In this document: positions 34,620 through 43,363 of the stretch, piece by piece
Position numbering within the stretch: position 1 is the stretch's first letter
Layout: each line of letters begins with the position of its first letter
Source: VBAS01 sp035318985
GTDB lineage: Bacteria > Bacteroidota > Bacteroidia > Chitinophagales > Chitinophagaceae
Direction: 5' to 3'
DNA: 46,991 bases
Assembly: GCA_035318985.1 (NCBI GenBank)
Contig: DATHDP010000005.1
Location: forward strand, 1-46,991
The notes under the pieces: model-generated
Told to the model about the DNA's origin: nothing
The model's database searches: none
What the model saw: only the letters and a program-made list of their open reading frames with translations
Program-made: the position numbers and the translations under genes

Positions 34620-35180
34620 ATGAAATTTTCAATTCGTCATATTATGCTTTTAGTCGGGATCATTATGGTGATTGTTAGTTTTATTTTTTTTAGCAGGGAA
34701 GACAGTATTTATTTAAATATTCTTTTAACTGGATTAGTTCTATCAATTGTTGGATATGTTTTGATCCTTTTCAAAGAAAAAAACGTTAAACTAAAAATAT
34801 TCTGGACACTTGTTGTTATCTGCGGGGTTGCTGTTCAGTATGTGACAGAGGAATTATTAATTAAGAAATCTTATGGCATTTTTATTAATAAAAATTATCA
34901 AGTTCTAGGTGAAGCAAATGAAATAATGAATTTCAAGGCTGATGGAATTTATAGTCTTGATTCTTTAGACTTACATATAGGCAAATTAAATGAATTAGAA
35001 TTTTCGAAATTAAAAGCATTAAAGGAAAAGGCTGGGGTTCGATTTATTTCAAAAGGTGACGATAGAATCTTTTATTGCCTTAGTGAAACTATTGATATTT
35101 ATAATGGTGTTTATTTTATTAATAAGATTCATGAAAATGGTCCTGACTTTAAACACTTAAAAGACAAATGGTATTATTAA
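34620..35180 (+). CDS. Small membrane protein of unknown function
   Basis: 186 aa. Three hydrophobic segments lie in the first 75 residues (about 7-25, 30-50 and 58-75), followed by a polar, lysine-rich C-terminal half. No family was recognised. Its ATG directly follows the TAG of the DUF1501 gene, and its TAA is directly followed by the ATG of the next gene, so it is fitted into the operon without spacers. It is visibly more AT-rich than its neighbours, which may mean that it was acquired separately. Confidence 0.6.
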   Translation: MKFSIRHIMLLVGIIMVIVSFIFFSREDSIYLNILLTGLVLSIVGYVLILFKEKNVKLKIFWTLVVICGVAVQYVTEELLIKKSYGIFINKNYQVLGEANEIMNFKADGIYSLDSLDLHIGKLNELEFSKLKALKEKAGVRFISKGDDRIFYCLSETIDIYNGVYFINKIHENGPDFKHLKDKWYY

Positions 35181-36107
35181 ATGGCAAACAGAAGAAAATT
35201 TTTGCAAACATCAGCTACTGCAACAGCAGCATTGATGTTTTCCTCTCTCGATAAAATTTCATCAGCAACTCAACCTTCTTTCACCATGAATAAGAATTAC
35301 GAATTAAAAATAATGGCTACCAACTGGGGCTTTGATGGCAGCACAGATACTTTTTGCGCCAAAGTAAAAAAAGAAGGTTATGACGGGATTGAGATCTGGT
35401 GGCCTGCTGATGATAAAAAAGATGAGTTGTTTGCTGCATTAAAGAAACATGGTTTGGATGTTGGATTTCTTTGTGGCGGCTGGCAAAATGATCCGAAAGA
35501 ACATTTGGACTATTATAAAAAAATGGTTGACGCAGCGGCAAAGCAAAATATTCAACGACCTCTTTACATTAATAATCATTCCGGCAGGGACCATTTTAGT
35601 TTTGATGATAATAAAAAATTTATTGAGCATACGCTTGCACTGGCAAAAGAAACAGGAATTACTATTTGTCATGAAACTCATCGTTCAAGAATTTTATATG
35701 CGGCTCCCGTTGCAAGACAATTCATGGAAAAGTATCCTGACTTAAAAATTACATTCGATGTATCACATTGGTGTAATGTGCATGAAAGTTTGTTGGCAGA
35801 TCAGCCTGGTACATTAAATATGACATTGGATAGAGTGGAACATATTCATGCACGGATCGGTCATCCCGAAGGCCCGCAGGTAAATGATCCGAGAGCCCCG
35901 GAATGGGAGAATGCAGTGAAAGCTCATCTCGCATGGTGGGATAAAGTTGTAGAAAGAAAAAAGAAGAACGGCGAACGAATGACTTTTTTAACCGAGTTCG
36001 GTCCGCCGGATTATATGCCTACCATGGCTTATACAAGACAACCGCTGGCAAACCAATGGGAGATCAATGTATATATGATGCAACTATTGCGTAAACGATA
36101 TAGCTAA
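35181..36107 (+). CDS. Sugar phosphate isomerase/epimerase-like TIM-barrel protein with Tat-type signal
   Basis: 308 aa. The N-terminus (NRRKFLQTSATATAALMFSSL) looks like a Tat signal. The rest is a xylose-isomerase-like AP endonuclease 2 fold: GYDGIEIWWPAD, LDVGFLCGGWQND, ITICHETHRSRILYAAP (metal Glu/His), DLKITFDVSHWCNVHES (metal Asp/His) and TFLTEFGPPDYMP (late Glu). Secreted members often sit beside glycoside hydrolases and cytochrome-type proteins; their activity on keto or oxidised sugars is a hypothesis. It starts at the base following the small membrane gene. Confidence 0.82.
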   Translation: MANRRKFLQTSATATAALMFSSLDKISSATQPSFTMNKNYELKIMATNWGFDGSTDTFCAKVKKEGYDGIEIWWPADDKKDELFAALKKHGLDVGFLCGGWQNDPKEHLDYYKKMVDAAAKQNIQRPLYINNHSGRDHFSFDDNKKFIEHTLALAKETGITICHETHRSRILYAAPVARQFMEKYPDLKITFDVSHWCNVHESLLADQPGTLNMTLDRVEHIHARIGHPEGPQVNDPRAPEWENAVKAHLAWWDKVVERKKKNGERMTFLTEFGPPDYMPTMAYTRQPLANQWEINVYMMQLLRKRYS

Positions 36108-36146
36108 CCAATTATTAATTTTTAATTATTCATTATTAATTTATTG

Positions 36147-37538
36147 ATGAACTTCTCCGAACTAATTGGTCGCTTCCATCCTTTGCTGGTCCATTTACCG
36201 ATTGGTATTTTACTGATAGCAGCATTATTTCAATTGCTTGCACTCAAACCGAAATATGCATCAATGCATGCTGCTATAAGTATTGCGTTATTCTGGGGAA
36301 TGATCAGCGCCATTCTTTCCTGCATCAGCGGTTACTTACTATCACTAAGCGGAGACTATGATGATGAATTGGTAGATACACATACATGGTTTGCGATAGC
36401 AACTGCATCTATTTCCATTATTGCATATTTCTTCAACCGTTGGGAAAATGAATTTGCCAAATGGGTAATACTTCTAATGGTTCCATTAATTTTTGTTACA
36501 GGTCATCTCGGCGGGTCGCTTACACATGGATCTGATTATCTTACTAAAGGGTTTTCAAAAGATAGTACAGCCGAAAAAGAGATCAAGCCAATTGCTGATG
36601 TACAGGAAGCAAATGCGTATGCAGATATAATTCAGCCAATATTTGAAAGCAAGTGTTATGGCTGTCATAATAAAAGCAAAAAGAAAGGCAAGCTAAGATT
36701 AGATGAACCTGAATTTATTTTAAAAGGTGGAAAAGATGGTGAAGTGATCAAGCCGGGCAATGCTGATGAAAGTGATATGATGAAAAGGTTGTTATTACCA
36801 CGCAATGAGGAAGACCATATGCCTCCAAAAGAGAAGCCACAATTAAAAGATAATGAGATTGCATTGATACATTGGTGGATCGCAACAGGAGCTTCGTTTG
36901 ATAAAAAGACAAAAGACCTGGAGCAGCCTGAAAAAATAAAACCGATCCTGCTTTCATTGCAAAAGGAAGTAAAAAAGATTCCGCCTGATGTGCCACAGAG
37001 TATGGTTGAGAAAGCAGATGAAAAAGCATTGCAAAAATTAAAGCAGAGAGGTATTGTGGTATTACCCGTAGCACAAAACAGTAATTACTTAACAGTCAAT
37101 TTTATAACAGTTGATTCGATAACTTATAATGATATCGCTTTATTACAGTCTATAAAAAAGCAATTGGTTTGGTTAAATCTTAGCGGAAAGAAGATCTCAG
37201 ATACTTTATTGACACCAATAGCACAACTTATAAATCTTACCCGTTTGCAATTGGACAATACATTGATAACAGATCAGGGACTTGCTTCTTTACGATCATT
37301 GATCAACCTTCAATATCTGAATCTTGTTGGAACGAAAGTGACAGAAAATGGGATCATGCAGTTGAAAGGCCTTTCAAAATTACAAGCCATATATATTTAT
37401 AAAACATTTATCACTGCTTCAGAATGGCAGGCACTAAAAAGTAACTTTCCAAACGTAACTTTAGATACTGGTGGTTATTATGTTCCAATTCTTGAAACTG
37501 ACACCACAATTGTAAAACCACCGGAGAAGAAGAATTAG
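36147..37538 (+). CDS. DUF2231-like membrane / planctomycete-type cytochrome / LRR protein
   Basis: 463 aa from ATG 36147 (a TTG directly before it is less likely). Four membrane segments in the first 125 residues form a DUF2231-like domain (GRFHPLLVHLPIGILLIAAL). A PSCyt1-type module with CxxCH at Cys170-Cys173-His174 (CYGCHNKSKKKGKLRLDEPE) follows. The last part (about 330-440) has leucine-rich repeats (LVWLNLSGKKISDTLL and similar). It is probably a haem protein facing the periplasm. It is the second such cytochrome in the run, so it may pass electrons from partner enzymes. Confidence 0.82.
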   Translation: MNFSELIGRFHPLLVHLPIGILLIAALFQLLALKPKYASMHAAISIALFWGMISAILSCISGYLLSLSGDYDDELVDTHTWFAIATASISIIAYFFNRWENEFAKWVILLMVPLIFVTGHLGGSLTHGSDYLTKGFSKDSTAEKEIKPIADVQEANAYADIIQPIFESKCYGCHNKSKKKGKLRLDEPEFILKGGKDGEVIKPGNADESDMMKRLLLPRNEEDHMPPKEKPQLKDNEIALIHWWIATGASFDKKTKDLEQPEKIKPILLSLQKEVKKIPPDVPQSMVEKADEKALQKLKQRGIVVLPVAQNSNYLTVNFITVDSITYNDIALLQSIKKQLVWLNLSGKKISDTLLTPIAQLINLTRLQLDNTLITDQGLASLRSLINLQYLNLVGTKVTENGIMQLKGLSKLQAIYIYKTFITASEWQALKSNFPNVTLDTGGYYVPILETDTTIVKPPEKKN

Positions 37539-37558
37539 CCTGCCTGCCGGTAGGCAGG
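37539..37558. repeat. Palindromic repeat CCTGCCT-GCCGGT-AGGCAGG
   Basis: Directly follows the stop of the DUF2231-like gene (the first base is adjacent). Perfect 7-bp arms with a 6-base loop. It has no T tract and resembles the dispersed GC-rich palindromes of this phylum. Confidence 0.65.
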
Positions 37559-37582
37559 TATTTAACGATTAATAATTAAAAA

Positions 37583-39823
37583 TTGACAAGACTGCTCCAC
37601 TTATTGTTATTTGTTTCAATAAATATTTTCGCACAACCTAAGACAAAACATAACCTTGTATTTGATACATTGGCTAAAAGGTGGGATGAAGGAATTCCAT
37701 TAGGTAATGGTTGGCTTGGCGCATTGATCTGGCAAAAGGATAATAAAATAAGAATGTCATTAGATCGGGTTGATCTATGGGATGATCGGCCAATGCCTGA
37801 GATTGATAAGCTAAAATTTAATTGGGTAGTCGAGAAGGTGAAAATGAATCAATATGATTCGGTGCAGAAAATAGGAGATGAACCTTATGAAAAATATCCG
37901 GCACCTACGAAGATCCCCGGAGCTGCAATTGAGTTTGATCTTAATAAGATCGGTAAAGTAAAAAAAGTTTCACTTGATATTTCAAACGGGTTGAGCGTTG
38001 TAGAATTTGATAATGGAGTTAAGTTCAATAATTATATTCATGCAACACGCCAGGTTGGGTATTTTGGTTTTGAAAATATAGATGAGGACCTCATTCCTGA
38101 ATTGATCATACCAAATTATAATGCAGGGAGCAATGGAAAAACAGGCAACAGTGTTTCAGGGCATGGTCTTGAACGACTTGGCTATGCAAAAGGAACTCTG
38201 AAGAAAGGGTTTGATTACATACTTTATCATCAACCTACATGGAAAAGCAATTATTATGAAGTACTGGTGAAATGGTATCATTTCCCCGGAAAAAAAATTA
38301 TTGGTGAATGGACGATCACCAATAATAAACCAGCATCCCTACCTGCAATAAATGTATTGGTTAAAGAACCCACAGGATGGCCATCACATATTGACTGGTG
38401 GAATGATTACTGGAAAAGATCATCTGTTTCAATTCCTGATTCTATACTGGAGAGACAATATTATTTAGATATGTACAAGTTCGGTTGTGTTGCAAGAAGC
38501 AATACACCACCGATCTCTTTACAAGCGATATGGACCGCAGATGATGGAAGGTTGCCGCCATGGAAGGGGGATCTTCATCATGATCTCAATACTGAATTAA
38601 GTTACTGGCCTGGTTACTCAGGCAATCATCTTGATCTTACGGAAGGATTTACAAATTGGTTATGGAAAGTAAAAGAGGAGAATAAAAGATGGACCAAACA
38701 ATATTTTGAGATTGATGGATTAAATGTGCCAGGTGTTTCAACTATTTCCGGTCAACCGATGGGAGGATGGATCCAGTATGCAATGTCGCCGACTACTTCT
38801 GCCTGGTTGGCCCAACATTTTTATTGGCAATGGATCTATAGTATGAATAAAAATTTTTTGACGGAGAAAGCTTTGCCTTATATCAATGATGTCTGCAAGT
38901 TTCTTGATCAGCTCACCAGCGATAGCGCCACGAAGAAATTGCCTTTGAGTTCTACACCGGAGTATAACGATAATAATATTAAGGCGTGGTTTCATAATTG
39001 GACCAATTATGACCTGGCATTAGTTAAAAATGCTTTTGAAATGTTATGGGCAGTCAATGAGAATCTAAAAAGAGAAAATGAATCTAGGTATTGGTTACTG
39101 CAATGGTCAGCGTTGCCTAAATTTAATTCAAACGAAACAGGCTTAACTATTGCTATCAATCAGGATCTGGAATATTCACATCGCCACCAAAATCATTTAC
39201 ATGCTATACATCCTTTGGGGTTATTAAACATGGAAGATTCCGTTGAAAAAAAAATTATTGAAAACTCTCTTAGTCATATTGAGAAAATGGGAACAAGACA
39301 ATGGGTTGGTTATTCATTTGCGTGGATCGCTTCTATTTATGCAAGAGCACAAAATGGTGATTCGGCTGCAGCTAATTTGAAAAAGTTTGCTACAAATTTT
39401 GTTTCATCCAATAGTTTTCATTTGAACGGTGATCAGAAAGGAGGGCAATATGCTGATGCTACTTCTCGTCCGTTTACCCTTGAAGGGAATTTTGCATTTG
39501 CGCAGGGCATTCATGAAATGCTTTTGCAAAGCCATAAAAATTTTATTGAAGTGTTTCCTGCTATTCCAAAAGAGTGGAAAATTGTTGCTTTTAAAACTTT
39601 AAGAGCAGAAGGTGCCTTTCTTATTTCTGCAAAAAAAGAAAAAGGGGTAGTGCAGGAAGTAAAAATAAAAGCGGAAGCAGGAGGATTGCTTAGAATAAAA
39701 CTTCCTTTTAAAACATGGATCAATACCGGTATCGATCGTACAGAGATAAAAGTAGAAAATGGTATTGCAGAAATGAAAATGAAGAAAGGGCAAATGATCA
39801 CTTTCAAAAATGCATTTGAGTAA
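37583..39823 (+). CDS. Divergent GH95-like alpha-L-fucosidase family protein
   Basis: 746 aa with a signal peptide (MTRLLHLLLFVSINIFAQ). The start is a TTG: an in-frame stop at 37577 excludes anything earlier. GH95 layout: an N-terminal beta domain beginning RWDEGIPLGNGWLGALIW, an (alpha/alpha)6 barrel with DLNTELSYWPGYSGNHLDL, SSTPEYNDN and SHRHQNHLHAIHPLGL, and a C-terminal beta domain. GH95 enzymes include alpha-1,2-fucosidases with inversion. Catalytic positions deviate from the canonical family (Asp where one of two Asn is expected). Last gene of the run and convergent with the enoyl-CoA hydratase gene, 1 base apart. Confidence 0.8.
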   Translation: MTRLLHLLLFVSINIFAQPKTKHNLVFDTLAKRWDEGIPLGNGWLGALIWQKDNKIRMSLDRVDLWDDRPMPEIDKLKFNWVVEKVKMNQYDSVQKIGDEPYEKYPAPTKIPGAAIEFDLNKIGKVKKVSLDISNGLSVVEFDNGVKFNNYIHATRQVGYFGFENIDEDLIPELIIPNYNAGSNGKTGNSVSGHGLERLGYAKGTLKKGFDYILYHQPTWKSNYYEVLVKWYHFPGKKIIGEWTITNNKPASLPAINVLVKEPTGWPSHIDWWNDYWKRSSVSIPDSILERQYYLDMYKFGCVARSNTPPISLQAIWTADDGRLPPWKGDLHHDLNTELSYWPGYSGNHLDLTEGFTNWLWKVKEENKRWTKQYFEIDGLNVPGVSTISGQPMGGWIQYAMSPTTSAWLAQHFYWQWIYSMNKNFLTEKALPYINDVCKFLDQLTSDSATKKLPLSSTPEYNDNNIKAWFHNWTNYDLALVKNAFEMLWAVNENLKRENESRYWLLQWSALPKFNSNETGLTIAINQDLEYSHRHQNHLHAIHPLGLLNMEDSVEKKIIENSLSHIEKMGTRQWVGYSFAWIASIYARAQNGDSAAANLKKFATNFVSSNSFHLNGDQKGGQYADATSRPFTLEGNFAFAQGIHEMLLQSHKNFIEVFPAIPKEWKIVAFKTLRAEGAFLISAKKEKGVVQEVKIKAEAGGLLRIKLPFKTWINTGIDRTEIKVENGIAEMKMKKGQMITFKNAFE

Positions 39824-39824
39824 A

Positions 39825-40601
39825 TTACTTTCTTTTAAAGCTTGCTTTTCTCTTTTCTAAAAATGCGGTAGTTCCTTCTTTCATATCTTCAGTGGCAAAA
39901 CAATTTCCAAATTCTTTTATTTCCAACTCAAAGCCATTTGTTGTTTCATCATAAACTGCATTCGCTGTCGAGATACATGCTGCAACTGCTAATGGTGCTT
40001 TACTGTTTATTGTTTCAAGAATTGCTTTTGCTTTCGTCAATAACTCTTCTTGTTTAACTACATAATTTACCAGGCCATATTGCAAAGCAGTATTTGCATC
40101 GATCATGTTTCCACTCATTAATAATTCCAATGCTCTGCCTTTTCCTATTAACTGAACTAATCTTTGCGTACCACCATAACCTGGTATCAAACCTAAATTC
40201 ACTTCGGGTTGACCAAACTTTGCATTTTCACTTGCAATACGAAAATGACAGGCCATTGACAATTCACATCCACCACCGAGAGCAAAACCATTGACCGCTG
40301 CGATAATTGGTTTGTTGCAACGCTCAATTTTAAAAAAAATATCTTGGCCTCTTTTGGCCATTTCCATAGCTTGTTCTTTGCTATAATTACTGAATTCTGA
40401 AATGTCAGCGCCGGCAACAAATGCTTTAGGTCCTGCGCCTGTAATAATAACCGATCTTATTTCAGGATTTTTTTCAATGTCATTCAATGCATTATCAAGA
40501 TCAGTGAATACATTTTTGTTTAAAGCATTTAATTTATCAGGGCGATTGATCGTAATAGTTAGAACATTATTCTCAATTGAGCTAAGCAGTGTTTGATACA
40601 T
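39825..40601 (-). CDS. Enoyl-CoA hydratase/isomerase family protein
   Basis: 258 aa crotonase-fold protein. Catalytic Glu113 (GGGCELSMACHF) and Glu133 (QPEVNLGLIPGYGGTQRL) are both present, so hydratase activity is likely; it adds water to 2-enoyl-CoA in fatty-acid or butyryl-CoA metabolism. The oxyanion-hole region is AFVAGADISEF (60-70). Its ATG is preceded by a TACTTTTG box 14 bases upstream. No other pathway gene is adjacent, so the physiological substrate is not determined. Confidence 0.92.
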   Translation of the reverse strand: MYQTLLSSIENNVLTITINRPDKLNALNKNVFTDLDNALNDIEKNPEIRSVIITGAGPKAFVAGADISEFSNYSKEQAMEMAKRGQDIFFKIERCNKPIIAAVNGFALGGGCELSMACHFRIASENAKFGQPEVNLGLIPGYGGTQRLVQLIGKGRALELLMSGNMIDANTALQYGLVNYVVKQEELLTKAKAILETINSKAPLAVAACISTANAVYDETTNGFELEIKEFGNCFATEDMKEGTTAFLEKRKASFKRK

Positions 40602-40614
40602 CAGTAATTTTTTT

Positions 40615-40622
40615 CAAAAGTA
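40615..40622 (-). promoter_or_regulatory. Candidate -7 box of the enoyl-CoA hydratase gene (TACTTTTG)
   Basis: On the minus strand the sequence reads TACTTTTG (TAnnTTTG), 13 bases before the ATG. It would give a very short leader. It lies after the terminator at 40627, so transcription could restart here. Confidence 0.42.
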
Positions 40623-40626
40623 GGGA

Positions 40627-40656
40627 TAAAAGAAAAAGCCGCATCAATGATGCGGC
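40627..40656 (-). terminator. Intrinsic terminator with no annotated gene upstream
   Basis: On the minus strand, GCCGCAT-CATTG-ATGCGGC is followed by TTTTTCTTTT (plus positions 40656 down to 40627). It would stop transcripts coming from the right, but the next gene to the right (40837) runs the other way. No protein-coding frame explains it. Confidence 0.7.
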
Positions 40657-40836
40657 CTTCTTAAACCGTCCTCTATTTTTTTTAAGTGTTATTCGTTTAA
40701 AAAGTAAGTGCAAATATTAGGCCTGATTTAAGTCAATAGCTCTGACCATTGCTAAGGGAGTGAACTTTGACGGTCAGATTGAGGGTGCCTGAGACGTAGA
40801 ATAAAATTCATTGTCTGTTTATAATATCTTCATGTT
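40657..40836 (-). ncRNA. Possible minus-strand small RNA between enoyl-CoA hydratase and TRIC genes
   Basis: 180 bases without a plausible protein. A 7-bp inverted repeat TCTGACC / GGTCAGA (40741-40747 and 40772-40778) with a 24-base spacer lies inside. On the minus strand an intrinsic terminator closes the region (40627-40656). A near-consensus -7 (AATATTTG) lies around plus position 40712. This is inference only; it could also be the leader of the enoyl-CoA hydratase gene with an attenuator. Confidence 0.3.
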
Positions 40837-41439
40837 ATGACTTTACTTCAGGTGATCACTTATATCGGAATATTTGTATTTGCATTGACAGGTGCATTTA
40901 AAGCAAGATCTTTTAAGATGGATATTTTCGGTGGTATAGTGCTGGCTTTTGTTACTGCTTATGGAGGGGGAACTCTCAGGGATCTGTTGATTGGTGTAAA
41001 ACCAGTGAACTGGATCAATGATAATATTGCATTGATACTTGTATTTGCTGGGACTGCATTCACTTTTTTGCTCAAAGAAAATGTCAGCCGATTTAAGCGA
41101 ACAATTTTTTATACCGATGCGATCGGTCTTGGATTGTTTACTGCATGGGGAATCGAAGTAGCATTAAGAAATGGATTGAATGATATTTATTCTTTAGTTA
41201 TGGGAGTCATCACAGCTACTTTTGGTGGTTTGATCGCAGATATTCTATGCAGTGCAATTCCAAATTTGCTAAAAAAAGGAGAACTCTATGCTACTGCTTG
41301 TGCTGTTGGTGGCGGAATTTATTTATTGCTAAAGCATATACCGCTTGAATACAACATCAATCTTGCGGTTTGTGTAATTGTTGTCGTTGGTATTCGCATT
41401 TATTCAAAAAGAAAACGACTAATGCTGCCAGACATTTGA
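40837..41439 (+). CDS. TRIC-type trimeric intracellular cation channel family protein (UPF0126)
   Basis: 200 aa with six or seven membrane segments in two related halves of about 85 residues. The signature GGGTLRDLLIGVKPVNWI lies in the first half, and the second half has FGGLIADILCSAIP in the equivalent place. Prokaryotic TRIC channels conduct monovalent cations. The ATG at 40837 is the only sensible start; another ATG 5 bases earlier reads into a stop. Its stop abuts the convergent transglutaminase gene with no gap. No partner gene is adjacent. Confidence 0.88.
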   Translation: MTLLQVITYIGIFVFALTGAFKARSFKMDIFGGIVLAFVTAYGGGTLRDLLIGVKPVNWINDNIALILVFAGTAFTFLLKENVSRFKRTIFYTDAIGLGLFTAWGIEVALRNGLNDIYSLVMGVITATFGGLIADILCSAIPNLLKKGELYATACAVGGGIYLLLKHIPLEYNINLAVCVIVVVGIRIYSKRKRLMLPDI

Positions 41440-42408
41440 TCATTGCTGCTGCTGTTGTTGCATTTCTAAATATCTTCTGTAAGAATTTGTTTGCGGGGCG
41501 AGGTTCTTTGTTTTATAAGTAAAAACGGGAGTCATCTTTTTTTCTTCTGCTTCTTTTTTCAATTGCCCGTTTTCAATACTTACCGAAACTTCCAGTGTAT
41601 GTTCTGATGAGCCTTTATAAGTTCCTTTTACAGGAGTGCAATCACTGAAATTTCTTCCGATAGCTAACCGTACATGCCTGTCGTTGGCAATGCAATTATT
41701 TGTTGGATCAATCCCGATCCATCCATAAAAGGGAATGCATACTTCCACCCATGCATGTGTGGCGCCTTCACCACGCAGCTCAGAATCTTTTGGACAGATA
41801 TAGCCGCTTACATATCGTGCAGGAATACCAACCATACGAAGCATCACCAAAAGTATATGAGCAAAATCCTGGCACACTCCGGCTTTCAATTTCCATATTT
41901 CACCAGCTCCCGTTTCCACTGTAGTAACACCTTTTCGGTATTCAAAATTATCATACACATATTTGGAAAGCAATTGAGAGGTATCAAAAGGTGATAAAGA
42001 AAGATCAACTAAATTTTTTATAACTGCCGCTACTTCATTTTCATATTCAAAATTTTCCAGCATCATAAAATCCATATAAGGAAACTGTTCCCGTGATTCA
42101 CTTAGTTTTTCCCATTGTTCCTGTATTGAAAAATTTGTTTCGGGAAGAACTAAAGGAAGAATTTCAATTTCAATATCCGATTCAATGGTAAGCTCCGTAA
42201 TGGGCCCTATTACAGAAAAAGTGCCTATACGGTTTCCAAAATAATCAACAAACTCTTCCACATCAGGTTTATGCGAAATATGCAGTTCATGTTTTTTTAA
42301 AACCTGCAATGTATCCTGGATAGGATAAAGCATTATCTGGTTGGCGCAATCAATAACCGATGATGCGTAGCGATAGCGGGTGATATGTTTGATATTGTAA
42401 AAAGTCAT
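41440..42408 (-). CDS. Transglutaminase-like protein
   Basis: 322 aa. An N-terminal beta domain (Bact_transglu_N type, about 1-80) is followed by a transglutaminase-like cysteine protease fold with Cys179 (AGVCQDFAHILLVML), His218 (GATHAWVEV) and Asp234 (YGWIGIDPTNN). The C-terminus ends in six glutamines. It stands downstream of the alpha-E and ATP-grasp genes (14 bases after alpha-E), a grouping that recurs in many bacteria and is proposed to make or trim amide-linked peptides. The specific reaction is unknown. The gene meets the TRIC gene end to end. Confidence 0.9.
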   Translation of the reverse strand: MTFYNIKHITRYRYASSVIDCANQIMLYPIQDTLQVLKKHELHISHKPDVEEFVDYFGNRIGTFSVIGPITELTIESDIEIEILPLVLPETNFSIQEQWEKLSESREQFPYMDFMMLENFEYENEVAAVIKNLVDLSLSPFDTSQLLSKYVYDNFEYRKGVTTVETGAGEIWKLKAGVCQDFAHILLVMLRMVGIPARYVSGYICPKDSELRGEGATHAWVEVCIPFYGWIGIDPTNNCIANDRHVRLAIGRNFSDCTPVKGTYKGSSEHTLEVSVSIENGQLKKEAEEKKMTPVFTYKTKNLAPQTNSYRRYLEMQQQQQQ

Positions 42409-42422
42409 TACAGAAATTAAAT

Positions 42423-43358
42423 TTATGAGTATCCAAAATAATATTGACTGAATGATTTTGATATTTCCAGCAACTCACGTCTTGTTTGCATCAGAAACTG
42501 TTGCAAATATTTTCCTTCATTCACTTCCATCCTGCTATATTTTACGTTGGTGGTAAGCCGACCTATTAAAAATTCAAGCTGGTCATAATTTTCCGGCAAG
42601 CTCTCTGTTTTTAATCGTGCAAAATAACGACTGATCTGTTCAAGACAATACACAACAGAATGAGGAAATAAATTGCTGTATAAAACTTGTTGCAGCACAT
42701 GATCCGGTTGCATATTCCCACGGTAGGTTCTCATATAAAACTCGTAACCGGATAAGGAATACAGCAAATATCTCCACTGTGGCGCCTCATTTGGCAAATG
42801 AAGATTGTAATTCACTTCCGCCAGTTTTATATTTATCATATCGGCAGAAACGATAGTGCGTTCTAAAAATTTGCCAATGTTTAAAAAATTAAAACCTTCT
42901 TCACGACTCATCGTTGTATCAACAGTACCATGATATAACATGCCATGACGGATCAATGTATCCAACGCAGACAATGGATCACCAAACGATACTTGTTCCT
43001 GTATATTCCTGTCACGGATCAAATGATAGTATTCATTCAGGCATTGCCACACTTCTTTTGTAATATGATCCTGTACGGCTCTTGCATTTTCTCTTGCCTG
43101 CGTTATGTTATTAATGACCGAGCTATTATTTTCTTTATCATGCAGCAAATGTTCCATTACTTTTTGAGATGAAAATTCTAATTCATCAATTTGTCCCGGC
43201 TGCATATCGCCATACGTAAGCAATACCGATCGCCAGCTAAAAGCCTTCTCTTCACTTTGCGATGCGACATAGTTGGTCCGTAATAAACGCAACATACCAT
43301 TGGTACGTTCCATATAACGTGCCATCCAGAAAATTGAATCAGCTACACGACTTAGCAT
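42423..43358 (-). CDS. Alpha-E domain protein (DUF403)
   Basis: 311 aa from the ATG at 43358, which gives the family's usual start (MLSRVADSIFWMARYMERTNG). A longer frame from 43376 adds six residues that fall inside a dispersed repeat (43364-43397), so it is not preferred. The protein is almost entirely alpha-helical, with conserved Arg/Glu-rich helices. It has no assigned reaction but occurs with circularly permuted ATP-grasp proteins and transglutaminase-like proteins, as it does here. The transglutaminase gene starts 14 bases after its stop. The upstream gap to the ATP-grasp gene is 372 bases and repeat-rich. Confidence 0.88.
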   Translation of the reverse strand: MLSRVADSIFWMARYMERTNGMLRLLRTNYVASQSEEKAFSWRSVLLTYGDMQPGQIDELEFSSQKVMEHLLHDKENNSSVINNITQARENARAVQDHITKEVWQCLNEYYHLIRDRNIQEQVSFGDPLSALDTLIRHGMLYHGTVDTTMSREEGFNFLNIGKFLERTIVSADMINIKLAEVNYNLHLPNEAPQWRYLLYSLSGYEFYMRTYRGNMQPDHVLQQVLYSNLFPHSVVYCLEQISRYFARLKTESLPENYDQLEFLIGRLTTNVKYSRMEVNEGKYLQQFLMQTRRELLEISKSFSQYYFGYS

Positions 43359-43363
43359 ATTAT

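Noticed and set aside
40772..40800. TPP-riboswitch-like CTGAGA in the gap before the TRIC gene
   Set aside because: The second conserved block of the riboswitch is missing and the downstream gene is not linked to thiamine.
41440..41464. Run of glutamine codons at the end of the transglutaminase-like gene as a frameshift site
   Set aside because: The CAG/CAA run is short, the frame stays intact and ends exactly at the neighbouring gene; it is a simple repeat tail.
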